NCBI GenBank assembly: GCA_028023455.1
Contig: JAQFVV010006355.1
Span: 122,001 to 186,000, forward strand
Direction: 5' to 3'
Length of the DNA stretch: 64,000 nt
DNA from: Epiperipatus broadwayi
Taxonomy: Eukaryota; Onychophora; Udeonychophora; Euonychophora; Peripatidae
The position numbers were made by a program, and so were the translations under genes. Below are positions 1 through 11,300 of the stretch, piece after piece (position 1 is the stretch's first letter; each line of letters begins with the position of its first letter). The notes under the pieces are model-generated. The model was not told where the DNA came from. It searched no databases and saw only the letters and a program-made list of their open reading frames with translations.

Positions 1-219
1 GTAGATGTAAAAGTATGGATTATGTTTTGTTGGTTTGTTGATAGTTTCCATCTCCAATACTGAGATGGAGTATTATGATCTGTTAATATTGTTTTCATAT
101 ACCAATTATAGGAATTTGCTGTTCTTTAATGCTTTGATGGTGTTTTTTTTTATATTTCTCTATCTAAGAGGGTAAACAAAACATCATACATGACGACTAA
201 AAATTTAAATTGCTTAAAA

Positions 220-470
220 GCTAGTAATGATGGCTAATAATTCATTGGGTTCACTGAGTATGATAGCATGAAGTATCTCACCAAATAATTTATTTACTGA
301 TGTAGTCTGAGAACAAACTTGGCAGGTTCTTAAGACAGTAAATATATGGTTATACAAATTAGGCAAATAGAACTATTTTTTTAATAATTCCTCTATTTTC
401 TTGGACCATAGTGGCCATACAAACAATGAACATATATGATTAATCAATTTCACAATATTTTTGGTACAAT
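220..470 (-). pseudogene. Integrase zinc-binding (HHCC-type) domain remnant
   Basis: On the minus strand the translation includes LPNLYNHIF followed by LRTCQVCSQTT (bases about 301-327), which matches the usual integrase pattern of a Trp/Leu-Pro-Asn-Met-like helix followed by C-x2-C. The stretch SEPNELLAI just downstream matches the segment that leads into the catalytic core. The catalytic core itself would lie beyond the left edge. A stop interrupts the segment between the two helices. Assignment rests on motif order and on position directly after RNase H in a gypsy-type pol. Confidence 0.65.
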
Positions 471-740
471 AATTTTCCAAATGTTCTTGTTATCATATAT
501 ATTTACACATTAATAAATCATCAGTTAATTTGTAATAATTTTTTTTTTGAATTGTTTAATAATATGGATCATAAGATAATAAAATCACTTTCAAATATAA
601 TATAATTAATTCATATTTATCATCATTTTGTTGTAACAGGGCAATATTTTTTAACTCCTCTTCAAATGACTTGTCCCCTGCTAAATGTATAGCTGCCACA
701 TAAAAACCACCTATTTTAAAATGTTGTAATAGCATATTAC

Positions 741-1110
741 TTAGATTTCAACTAAGAATATCAGCAACAATATTTTTTCTACCTTGGGTATATATATGAC
801 TTCATAATTAAATATCTGCAAAAAGAAGTTCCATCGAATAAGACAATCGTTTGTTAAATGTGCATTGTTCAAAGACTCCAAACATTGGTGATTAGTTATG
901 ACACTCATATCCAATCCCATTGGCCCAAGCAATAACTAAAGCCTTCTTTTCTGTAATTGTATAATTTCTTTCTGCCCCCTTTAATGTTTGGCTACAGAAA
1001 TACAAAACTTGATGTTTCTGCTGATCACCAAGTTGAAACAATGTTGCCCCAAGACTGAATCCATTATTATCAGACCATATAAAATGTTTTATTAAAAATA
1101 GGATATGCCA
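741..1110 (-). pseudogene. RNase H domain remnant of gypsy-like pol
   Basis: The minus-strand translation reads GATLFQLGDQQKHQVLYF, then TLKGAERNYTITEKKALVIAW, then after a frameshift VITNHQCLESLNN and LIRWNFFLQIFNYEVIYI. These correspond to the standard Ty3/gypsy RNase H series: 'G-A-xL-Q', the 'S-R-x-L-x-x-A-E-x-N-Y-x-x-x-E-K-E-x-L-A' block, the 'T-D-H-x-x-L' block (here ITNHQCL, so the acidic residue is lost) and 'R-x-x-R-W-x-x-x-L-x-x-F-x-x-x-I-x-Y'. At least one frameshift (near 930) breaks it. It sits directly after RT, as expected. Confidence 0.8.
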
Positions 1111-1289
1111 ATATTACTAATTTTAAGAAGTTATTGTTAATTTTTTAAAAATTCATAGTTTGCCTCCAAGTCCAAATCCATTGTATATCTTTTCTCAACA
1201 ATTGTAATAATGCTTTTATATCTTTTGTAAAGTTATTATAAAATCTATAGTAATAATTACACAAACCTAAAAATAATCTTAATTGTTTC

Positions 1290-1900
1290 TTATTTTTAGG
1301 TAGATAATTTCAATTGTTCATATTTTATCTGCAAGAGACCTAACTACTTTATTATTAATAAAAAAATGTAAAAAAGATACTTCTAATACAGCTAATAAAT
1401 TATTCTTCAAAGTTATTGTTATATTATTATTCTCATGTTCTTTAAAAACAATTCAAGATGATTAAGATGCTCATTTACATCTTCTGATGCAATAATGAGA
1501 TCATTTACATACTGTACAATATTTTTTTACTTCATCTGAAAATACCCTACCCAAACATCTCAGTAATCCTGCTCTACTAGTCCAAAAGGTATACAATTAA
1601 AAACTTAAGTATACCTACCATATCTAAAAGCAAGGCATTGATGATCTTGTGGATGTAACAAGGTTTGCCAATAACATGATTTATTATAGTAAAATAGGTC
1701 TTATCCTGGAATTTAATTAATAAACCATTAACATTTGGTAGAATATCTCTCTCTGGGACAGTTATTTTATTTAACCTACAAGCATCCAAACATATTCTTA
1801 TTGTTTCCTTTTTTTAACAACTGCCATTAGATTAATATATAATGATAGACTCTTTTCTAATATTTTCCAATCTATCATCTGTCAAATCTGTTGTTCAAAT
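1290..1900 (-). pseudogene. Reverse transcriptase remnant of gypsy-like pol
   Basis: Around 1577-1789 the minus strand encodes a segment with RLNKITVPERDILPNVNGLL, the counterpart of the gypsy 'D-Y-R-x-L-N-x-x-T-x-x-D-x-Y-P-L-P-x-I-x-x-L-L' block, followed by a degenerate form of the 'F-x-x-x-D-x-x-x-G-Y-x-Q' block. At about 1495-1530 lies QYVNDLIIASEDVNEHLNHL, in which YVND stands where the catalytic Y-x-D-D would be: one of the two catalytic aspartates is replaced. Stops occur between these blocks, so the enzyme is dead. Confidence 0.8.
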
Positions 1901-2394
1901 TTATCCTTATATTGCACAGGAATAGGATAAAATTGACTATAAAAATGGTGTCCTCTTTAAGTTTTACCTTATGTACATTATTAGGAATAATTCCAATCCT
2001 TTTAGAATACACATTATAATATTGCAGGAGATTAAGTCAACCAACATTTGTCTGCTTCATTTAATGATGATTCATTCCCTTTATTCTTTATTTCCACAGT
2101 ATTTCTAACTTGTTTCATACATTGTAAAGATAAGATTATCAGTTTTGGAAAGACTAGTAATGATATAGTATAATCTTCTTGAATTGAATGTATTAATTTG
2201 ATAATCTATGATATAATGATGCTTATATAGAAAATCTTATCTTAAAATAACAGCTTGTATTAACCTTCTCATTATCAAAAATATATGCGATATATTTTTA
2301 TTATCCAATTACAAATAAGATCGTATCTGCTTCATTTATATTGGTGATTAATTCCCATTAGCTAATGTTATTAAGATTTCTTTTTAGGTAATGT

Positions 2395-2680
2395 CAAAAT
2401 TTTTTGGATTAACTTCTCTAATCTGTGCATCTAGTTTATTAGAAATAAATGAAAATTGGTTACCTAAATCAATTAATGCCTGAACACATATGTTTTCTAC
2501 TATTATGGATATAAGGGATGATATATAAACATAACATATTCATTGTATGGAACTTAACAGTGAAGCCCTCACAAGTTTCCTGGTGAAGTGATAGTGATGG
2601 CTCACATTGCCTATTCACATCACCAACTTTTTTAGACTGAGTATTCATATGACCAGCATGATGATTTACTTTGAGTTAAT
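2395..2680 (-). pseudogene. Aspartic protease motif and possible zinc-knuckle remnant
   Basis: The minus strand at about 2400-2500 reads VQALIDLGNQFSFISNKLD. This matches the retroelement protease block 'x-A-L-I-D-[ST]-G-[AS]-x-x-x-F-[IV]-S', with Leu in place of the Ser/Thr of the catalytic D-S/T-G triad. Upstream on the same strand, at about 2625-2670, HHAGHMNTQ could be the second half of a C-x2-C-x4-H-x4-C nucleocapsid knuckle that has lost its cysteines; that part is weak. Order (knuckle, then protease, then RT) fits the surrounding element. Confidence 0.55.
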
Positions 2681-3379
2681 CTTCTCTGGTTTAATGAACA
2701 ACAACTACTACCTTTTAGTATCTTAATATCTACTGGAATATTGAACAACTGCTGTTTGAGGTTTTATCATATCTCTTCAGCCTTTATCTAATAGTTTCTT
2801 TCCATATATTACTGAAGTCCACAGCTGTAAATACTTCAACCATTTCTTCAATATTACTTTCACTATTTCCTAACCTAATTAGTTATCTGTTTATTGGCAA
2901 ATCATGCCCAATTAGTTTAGTAATTTGCCCTTCTGATAAAGTAAATGCAGTAAGAGAATGTAATTTTGAATCTTGTTTGAAGAAAAACTGGGTATATGTT
3001 TTCCCAAGAACAAGAGAGCATTTCCCCAAGAAAACCTAATGCATAATATGATCTTTTCTTTCTTCATTACAAAAACTTTTCAAAATTGCATTATGATAAT
3101 CTTAAAATGAGCTTGATTTATTATCTAGAGCATGCCACCTCTTTTTAGCTGTACCTTGTAGATGATTATAAACTACCTCTATTTGTTCTTCAGGTTTGCA
3201 TTGATAAAATCAAAGTGTTCTAAATCTTTACAGGATGTTAAAGAACTTTCACCGACATGCTTTTGACAACTAGTTGACTAGTTGGCTTATTAAGATTTGT
3301 ATTCACTGGTTCAAAACAAATAACATTCATCTTTATATCCTTACTATTAATCATTGGCCTCTGTTCTGTCTTTTCTGAA

Positions 3380-4130
3380 ATAGTTTGTTTACTGCATTTC
3401 TTCTTTAAACTGTTAAGTTTATCATTTATATCTTCTTTTATATTATTTTGGAGTCATACTGCTTTCCTCTCCCAACTCATTATTTTGACTTTTTTTTAAT
3501 CAATATCCTTGATTTCAGAATCAAAACAATGAAGTAGTTCTTTTTTAACTATAACTATTTTATCTTCCATTTCTTTCAAAATAAGATCCATTTTTTTTTG
3601 TTTTTCTTGAAAATACCTAGATATTTATTTCATTTCTTCTTCTACTTTATCAATCATTTCTTTTGAACTTTATCACTTAGTCTTCTCTAATTGTTCTTTC
3701 ATTTCAAATTGGACTTACTATTTTTTATTTTACTTCCAGTTTTGGTTTTTGGATTAGCTGCTGTTGTTTTTTTTTTTTACTTCTTATTCCATACTTTCCA
3801 TCTCTATTCTTTGATTTTAATCCATTTTTTGCAGGTTCTTATTCATTTTCTTCCTTCTTTTCTAATTCTATTGTAAATTTTTATTCATTTGATTCATTCT
3901 CTGATCCATCCTCTGAAACATTTGAATGAATATGTCTATATTCATTGTACTATAATTTTATTTCTTATCTATTTTTATAGATTTGTTTTCCTTGATTACA
4001 ATCTGAAGTTTCTTAAAGGTTATCTCAGGAATTTTTGGTTCCACTAATTCAACTTATGGTTCTGGACTAAAACTATCAATCTCATTTTTTTGACCACTAT
4101 CTATTTCAATATCTCCATCTAAATTTGTTC
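3380..4130 (-). pseudogene. Gag-like coiled-coil segment of gypsy-like element
   Basis: Minus-strand translations contain MNIDIFIQMFQRMDQRMNQM near 3.93 kb, then Lys/Glu-rich heptad-like stretches such as MIDKVEEEMK and EKQKKMDLILKEMEDKI. Several invertebrate gypsy-type Gag proteins begin with a Met/Gln-rich helix of this kind followed by a long coiled coil. Many stops are present. The purine-rich minus strand appears on the plus strand as the T-rich region 3.4-3.9 kb, which also explains the short hydrophobic plus-strand frame there. A similar segment lies on the plus strand at 59.6-60.5 kb. Confidence 0.5.
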
Positions 4131-4580
4131 CATTTATCTAATGAATTTAAATATTATAATCAGTTTTCTTCCAAGAATGTACACAAATCCCAAATGAATT
4201 TTCTTCATCCATAAATTTATAAATTAATCATTATATATCCTATATTTGATCAAAACCATCAATTAAAACTACTTTGCTACTTAAAGTGATAATACATTTT
4301 AAAATTTCCAGATTGACACAAAATATATTTTGTAATATATGTGGAAAAAGTGGTTTTACAAAATCCAATTTTATACCTTTTAAAAGTTAAAAATTCAATC
4401 ATTAAAATGTATTAACTATCTCAAGGTTTTTATTTTAAACTCAACAAATTGGAAAGCTAAAATTAAAAAAAAAATTATATTCTTCAATATTTCAAAGTGT
4501 TTATTTTTATGTAAGTAAAACTAATGGATATAACTTATTAAAACCAATAGATAAAATTTATTAGACCTCAAATACTAAAT

Positions 4581-4713
4581 AAGTCAAAGTCGTCAAGCGT
4601 TGTTAGCTGAGAGGTTATCGCAGCCACCTTGCAAGCAAGTAGTTGGTTGCAGACGGTTGTGGGTTCAACTCCCAGCTGATGCTATGACATATGAAAAAAA
4701 AAAAGTCAAAGTC
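4581..4713 (+). mobile_element. Short tRNA-derived SINE with 11-bp target-site duplication
   Basis: A tRNA-like head with box A-like GTTAGCTGAGAGGTTA and box B-like GGTTCAACTCCC is followed by a short GATGCTATGACATATG tail and a poly(A) run. The unit is only about 110 bp. It is flanked by the identical 11-mer AAGTCAAAGTC at 4581-4591 and 4703-4713, which is the duplication expected from target-primed insertion. A same-family copy lies on the minus strand at 22.2 kb. The 109-residue open frame that begins here is only a read-through of the SINE. Confidence 0.85.
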
Positions 4714-4929
4714 TTAAAAAAAAAATCTATATTTTGGAATATCTCGGAATGCTTTATATTATATCAGTCTTTATACATTGATGCCAAATCTTTAAAAAAA
4801 AATTCTTTAATAAATAAGAGCATATTATATAAAAAGAAAATAAGATATAATTATTTTAAACAAAAATACTACTCTTATCTCTTCGAATATAAGTTTATTG
4901 TGGCTCCAAAAGTTGGACCACCAATTTAG

Positions 4930-6100
4930 ACTAAAAAAACTCTCCTTTGTAATACATAGTTTGATATGTAATTTAATTAAAATAAGCCACTAGATAATAA
5001 ATCTAGACCTCTTATACCAAATTATAATCTAACATTTTTAACTAATGAAAGCAAATACCATAAAAAGAAGTTAAGTTTACTAGCAAAGTCATACACGCAA
5101 ATGTTGGGAAGCTATAAATTATATAATGAAATTCTTCTAACTAATAACAAATTTTGGAAAAAAGATACAAGTTTACCTAGCATGAGTACTATTTATATTA
5201 TATGTAGTGTATCAATTATTTAGAATTTGATTCAAATTATTAATCAATTAATGATCAATAATAAAATAAACAAAATTTGTATTTAATGAATAAAATAATA
5301 TACTTAAATAACAATAATGTTGTTGTAACAACTATTAATATTAAAGTCCACATACCAAAATTGACCAATGTGGCATCATTGACAATTCTACATATTGACA
5401 AACTAAATCAAGACAGCATTCATATAAATAATTAGTAATCCAGAAACCTAATCCATGAAATGCTTATAAAGATAACATAAACTCAATACTATAATAATAT
5501 TTAAAGTAACAGTGTTAAAAGAGCAATTATACTTAAAACTAGATTTCTATTTGAATAATAATATTAATAATTCTTTGTTATAGCCATACTTATTAATATA
5601 TAATGACATTACTCATGCTCTTATTAAAGTATTTGTTACAAAGCTAAGTCATTATAAAATGAAGTTATAGGAAATTTATAACTGGTATTAATAATATCAA
5701 TCTAAACACATTCAATCACACACTATTTAAACTGTCAATACATGTGGTATTGACCGACTATCATATACAAAATAAATATTTATTAACAATTAAACTCTAT
5801 TATAAACTTAAAATTAAAAATGATTATCATTAAATAACAAAGATTATATAGTTGACAATATGCACCAAAATATGACATCATTATACTTTCATAAATAATA
5901 ATTATTACTATTCAAATTTATACCATATTTTGACTATTCCAATAGAATATTTGAAAAGATTAATTTACATACATATTTTCTTACAAATTATACATTTATA
6001 CAATATTAAAGAAATGATAGCAAATTAATAGTAATTAATAATTGTATAAAAATATCAGAAAGTTTATTTTTTTTAAAATATATATTTCAAAAAAGATTAA
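4930..6100. other. A/T-rich stretch, nothing recognised
   Basis: Mostly A/T-rich DNA with short runs. No open frame with recognisable protein similarity, no tRNA-like head and no clear inverted repeat was seen. Confidence 0.5.
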
Positions 6101-6109
6101 TAAATTGAT

Positions 6110-6190
6110 TGATACTTGTGTACTATTCCTGCAATGAAGAAAATATAGGAAGCCTTTTCACATATCCTATAAAGTAATAATCTTGTGAAT
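6110..6190 (+). repeat. Single-arm copy of the 8.1-kb foldback family
   Basis: The block from CTTGTGTACTATTCCTGCAA through the AGGAAGCCTTTTCACAT motif matches the arms of the foldback element at 8128-8330 with few differences. No inverted partner was found next to it, so it is either a truncated copy or the end of a longer element. Confidence 0.6.
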
Positions 6191-6514
6191 GTCAAATAAA
6201 CCTTGCAATTTGAGTGTTATTTCTCATTGAAAAATGTGTTTTGCAATGTGTCCCAAACAAAAGCAATTCTATTGCTGCCTGGTTGCGTATCATATTGAAT
6301 TCTGCAGGTATATAAAAATGTTTTTTCTTTGTCTCATTAAAAAGTTTGTTAAAATTTGAAATTAGTTGTTGTTATTATTTAATTCTGCCTTTAAAAAGTT
6401 TGTTGTTGAAATTTAAAATTAATTGTTGTTACTTAATTGTGAATTTTTTAGTGTGAATTTTTGGTTAATTTCTCATCTTTAATTTCAAGTTACGCCAAAA
6501 AAGAAAAAACAAAG

Positions 6515-6795
6515 TCAAACAAATAATTCAGAACAATAAAGAAATATAAATTAGAAAACTTTTATTACCGGTTTTACACATGTAGGCAGAAAAAAAAATG
6601 GAATCAAAAATTATACTAAACCTACTCTCTTTTTTGGAAATACACAAAACCAAACAAATAATTCAGAACAATAAAGAAATATAAAGTAGAAAACTTTTAT
6701 GATCACTTTTACACATGCCGGGGGGGTGGGGGTGGAATCAACATTTTACTAAACCTATCATTTTTTTGGAAATACACGAACAATAATTCAGAACA
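6515..6795 (+). repeat. Tandem duplication, about 135-bp unit, just over two copies
   Basis: AAATAATTCAGAACAATAAA and the sequence after it (AGAAAACTTTTAT, TTTACACATG, ACTAAACCTA, TTTGGAAATACAC) recur at an offset of about 135 bp, and a third start (AATAATTCAGAACAATAA) follows near 6782. The second unit carries a G-rich expansion at 6720-6735. Confidence 0.75.
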
Positions 6796-7784
6796 ATAAC
6801 ACAAAACAAATGTCAATTGTAGTGCAGGAAGAAGGATACCAAAAATGCTTTTCTATCATTGAATAGAGATAAAAATGGGTCTAGACTGTTATGAACCAAA
6901 TCCAGTAGATTATTTTTATTCTAATCTAAAACTGAATAGAGAAGAAATTCTTTACCTCTTTTTATTAATAAGAAAGATACATTTTTTTTCGTTCAACAAG
7001 GAAACAAAAGTATTTATTTCTACTAAGGAAATGAAATTAAGATCAAAAAGCAACTCAATAGTCTTTGGACTATTTGGGTGTGAACCCCAGTTTGTGGATC
7101 CACCAAATTATAAGTATTAGTCTCTCTGCATAAATCATCAAACTTCCACTGTTGAGAAAGAATTTGGCTTTGTTGATTTTTCTCCATGAAAAAAAAAGCA
7201 TTTTATCAATTGTCAAAAAGAAATAATGCAACTAAAAATAAGGCAAAATAACAGCCATCCAAGCAGATTAAAAAAAGACAATATTTTTGCAACTGATAAA
7301 TATAAATAAATACGGCAAAAGAACAACAATCAAATACATGTTTTTCAAGATACATTGCATGGTTGATTTTATTTCAATTTGATATCATCAGATTACTCCT
7401 TGATCATTCTTTTCTCCAGTCTAAAAAACATCTCATCAAAGTGCTACAATTTACACTTACCATTTTTTAAATTTTCTTATTGAATTACTATGCTGAGTTG
7501 GTTCTTTTGTTTTCTTTTTTTTTTTTGGCATTAATGTTGTTGCTATTATTGTTCTTTCCCTTTAATTAAGAAAAAAACACATTGCCATTTGTTGATTTGA
7601 AAACTTGCATTGTGTAGCAAAATTCCACTTACACCATGTATTGTGCAATCATGTGTTCTGTAAGCCTCTCGGATGGGGAGTTGGGGGTGGGCGATTTTCA
7701 ATGGAAAAAAAATCTCCATCTTGTTTCTGAAAGAAGACAATTCAAAATTGGTTATTATTTCAAGTATATGAGATGTTCTATTAT

Positions 7785-8140
7785 GAGCCAGGAAGTACCA
7801 TCAGTGTGCATGTAATGTTTGGTTTTTAAAAACTATTTCTACACATTTTTTTGAAATTGATTGAATTAAGTGTCAAAGCATTGTCAACCGTGTATGTATA
7901 TATTTTATATAAACAATTTTTCCTTTTAAAAATATATCTTGTGTATTATGCTGGTATGTATCATCTGTGTGTATGTAATGTTTTGGTATGTGTTTTTAAA
8001 GATTATTTTTATACATTTTTTGAAATTGATTGAATTAAGTGTCAAAGCATTGTCTGAGTATGTGTAGATTTCATAGAAGTACTTGTATATTTCATAAAAA
8101 AATTTTTTTTCTTTTTTAAAAAATATAGATCTTGTGTACT
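7785..8140 (+). repeat. Tandem duplication, about 170-bp unit, two copies
   Basis: The block GAAATTGATTGAATTAAGTG with TCAAAGCATTGTC occurs at about 7852 and 8022, each preceded by a CAT-TGT-CATGTAATGTTTGG-like segment and a TTTTTAAA...TACACATTTTTTT run. A weaker third start may lie near 8375. The second unit runs directly into the foldback element at 8128. Confidence 0.7.
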
Positions 8141-8330
8141 ATTCCTACAATGAAGAAAAGATAGGAGGCCTTTTGACATTCATATCAATGCATTGGCAAC
8201 TTTATAATGTTTGATAACTTTGTAAATGGTTGCCAAAATAACAACATTACAAAGTTACCACTGTATTGATACCAATGTGAAAAGGCTTCCTATCTTTTCT
8301 TCATTGCAGGAATAATATACAAGTACAAAT
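8128..8330. repeat. Foldback (MITE-like) element, about 200 bp
   Basis: The left arm (from CTTGTGTACTATTCCTACAA at 8131) and the right arm (ending TTGCAGGAATAATATACAAG near 8322) are near-perfect inverted copies of about 90 bp each. Both include the TGAAGAAAAGATAGGA motif and a TATCAAT...TGG...AACTTT core, with a short A/T-rich loop. No coding capacity. A single-arm relative lies at 6110-6190. Confidence 0.8.
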
Positions 8331-8334
8331 TGAT

Positions 8335-11300
8335 TTTATTTATTGTGCTTTGTTTATCAGTAAAAGTTCTGTTTTCTTCAGCAATTGATTGAAGAAGTAT
8401 TAAAGCATTAAACAGAAGCATATAAAAACAAAAGACAAGCATGAAAGAAGTTGAAGAAAATAATAATTTTTGCAGCAGTTAATGGTTTAAAAAGTACTCA
8501 TATTTTTTGTTGACGAAGATATGATAGAATAGATTATCCATTACAGCCTTGGTTCATCCTCCTAAGATAAAAATTATCTATTTAAAAATCCATTTTATAG
8601 AGCATAAAATTTTATTACTATATTAAAAAAATGACATCTAATCAGATCACATGATTAATCAGTATTATAAAAAATCATTCTTGGAAAAGAGCCAACAGAA
8701 CAATAAATCATTCTGCAGTTTATTTAAGAATATTTAATTCAAAAAATAAATACATGCAATATGTATGCTAAGAAAGTCTTGTTTAATACTTCAAAATAAA
8801 AATATTAAATTTATCAATGCAGTATGCTGAGCATTCTTTCAACTAACTAAAAATTATATTTGTAGCATTTTATTATAAAACATTAAACAAGCTTTTCTTA
8901 GCATAGATATTGTATGTATTTATTTTTGAATTACATTTTTCCACGAAAAGTTTAAAAGATTGAAATTACATTAAAAATATTTAATAAACTAAAATTATAC
9001 CAGTTCTTTACAGATTAATATTTTAAATACAAAATAATTAATTTCATTATAAATACAATTTTATACATTTTAGTTTAATAAAATGAACTTTTATGTAAAT
9101 AGAGTGCACAATATTTTTAAATAATAATACAAACCCAATAAATGACATCACATTTTAAAATTAAATAAGATTTCTTTTCCATACATTCTCTTAATTTCTA
9201 CACCAATAAAATATATTCCTATAGAATATGTCATTTCAATATATATATATAACAAAAATATAAATAAAATAATGACATATAATTTCCTTATATTATTTTT
9301 AACATTAAAAGATAGAAAAAATAACCTTGGAATAATCATATTCCAAAACAGTGATTAATAAATAAAAATAGATAGGCCTAATGCTGCTAGTGCTCTTGAA
9401 AAGCTGACTTTAGCAAATATATATATATATAGCTTTGTTGATCTACAATTTAAAGTGATCATATTTGAAATTAAATGTGATTAGCAGAAAGTAATTTATT
9501 CTGCATACTTACTTTTTAACATTATGTGCTAAATTATTTGAAGTCAAGCATTATTAGCCTACCCACATAATCATTTCCACCAAAGTTATATAAGGAGAAT
9601 GAGTATATTCCCAGGAGAAGGAACAAACTTGTTTATATCAAGAAATAGAAAATCTGTACTTAAATAAATATTTATTACAAAAAATAATCAACTAAATTAC
9701 TATACAGAAAGAAAATAAATTATCTTTAATTTTATCTGTGCATCATTTACCTTTAGCTCAATCCTATCACAACTACAGTATATATCAGCCTAGAATGCAT
9801 ATTATCCTGCAATGATTGTATATCTCTTCACAAGGAATTAAAAGTAGATGGAAACTTGTCCCTACTTTGTCTGAGAATGGTGTAGTGTGGGTTCAGATTC
9901 ACTGGTAAAAACGATTAATTTAATTACATTTACGTAACTGTAATGTATTAAATTATTATGTAAAAAAAAAAAAAAAACATTTTTTATTCTTATTTGCAGA
10001 CATTAATTTTGACTATACATTAATTTATTTACATAGAAATGTTAGACAGTGCATTTTATTTTTAAAAGAATCTGTCAATTTACTATTGTTGTCTTTTTGA
10101 CACAATGTTTTTGTTCTAATAGAAAATTTATTTAAAAAGAGATTTGTTTTGTTAAAATATTTAAACAAATTTGCTATGTGGATCATTACAAAAAAGCTAA
10201 TAAAAATTGTTTATAGAGTAGATAAACAATTAATAATGATAAGAAGTCACATATATGTTATAAGTAACAATATATTCTCTATTATCTTGCCACATTGTCA
10301 AATATAGTTTTTTATGTTAATTGATTAAATTACTTTTTTTACTGTAATTTAACTTTTCTACCTTATTATTAATTATTTATGTATATATATGAGTAATTTA
10401 TTAAAGAGAAAAAATTTAGGGAAAATTTTTTGCTTATGGCCAATAAGTCTGATTATGACATGATCAGTCTTGCAGATACATATGCAAATAGTATATTTTG
10501 TGATTTGTTGACTATCAGCCCATGGAAAATAAATAAGCTGCTAAACAAGTTTCAATTTATCTTCAAGAGCAACTATGTTTAAAGAATATGGTAATACATC
10601 CTCAATTGCTCATAAAATTGGAAAACATTTGACATTCTAAACAAGGTCTGATAGCGAACCTACTAAAATTTATATTAAATTTTAGATGCACCAATGTATG
10701 CAGAATCACATAGAGCCATCACTCACAGTTATCATATTATAAAATCACTGGTATTCTGTTGCATTTTGATGCCTTAACATGAGTCCTGATAAATTTATAG
10801 TTTTTGAAAGGAAGGATAAGCCATGTAAAGCATTCCACAATTGCTTTCCAATGCATGGATGATAAATTTACAGTACTGATTATATAATAAACTATCAGAA
10901 AAAAGAATCAATCACACATGTATGAGATCATAGGATAATAAAGACAGAACAATAAGTTAAGCTAAATAATTACAATAACATGTTGGAACAAGAGCATTCA
11001 AAATGTGGGCAGATCTGTGGATATTTAAGTAAATATGGAAAATTGCATAGAAAAAAAAGATATGTAAGGATTATTTATATAAAATATTGTTTATTTTTAC
11101 AAAGTAAAGCACTTCAAGTACTAAGTTATATGATAAGTAGAAGAAATATAAAAAATAGAACAATAGTCTGATCAAAGTCAAGACCAACTAATCTCAGGAG
11201 ACAAAAAAAGAAATAATACAATAATTATAATAGCACAAATACTTATGAATAAATTAAAAGAAAGCAACCAAAACAAAAAAAGAAGACACTTAAACAATGA

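Larger units (their letters stand above)
1..4130 (-). mobile_element. Decayed Ty3/gypsy-like LTR retrotransposon, cut by window edge
   Basis: Read on the minus strand, pieces of a complete gag-pol order can be followed from high to low coordinates: a Lys/Glu-rich gag-like segment (about 4.1-3.4 kb), a possible zinc-knuckle remnant (about 2.65 kb), an aspartic protease motif (about 2.45 kb), reverse transcriptase (1.9-1.3 kb), RNase H (1.1-0.74 kb) and the integrase zinc-binding domain (0.47-0.22 kb). PR-RT-RNase H-integrase is the order of Ty3/gypsy elements (Copia places integrase before RT). Stops and frameshifts break every domain, so no product can be made. I found no LTR: the 3' one would lie left of the window, and no clear 5' LTR or primer-binding site was seen right of 4.1 kb, so the right limit is approximate. 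Confidence 0.8.

Noticed and set aside
4600-4929. 109-residue open frame
   Set aside because: Starts inside the SINE and continues into A-rich flank; it is not conserved in the other SINE copies.
6875-7120. 81-residue plus-strand frame beginning MGLDCYEPNPVDYF
   Set aside because: Not recognised, no splice or promoter context, and the length is within chance expectation for this many bases; not called as a gene.
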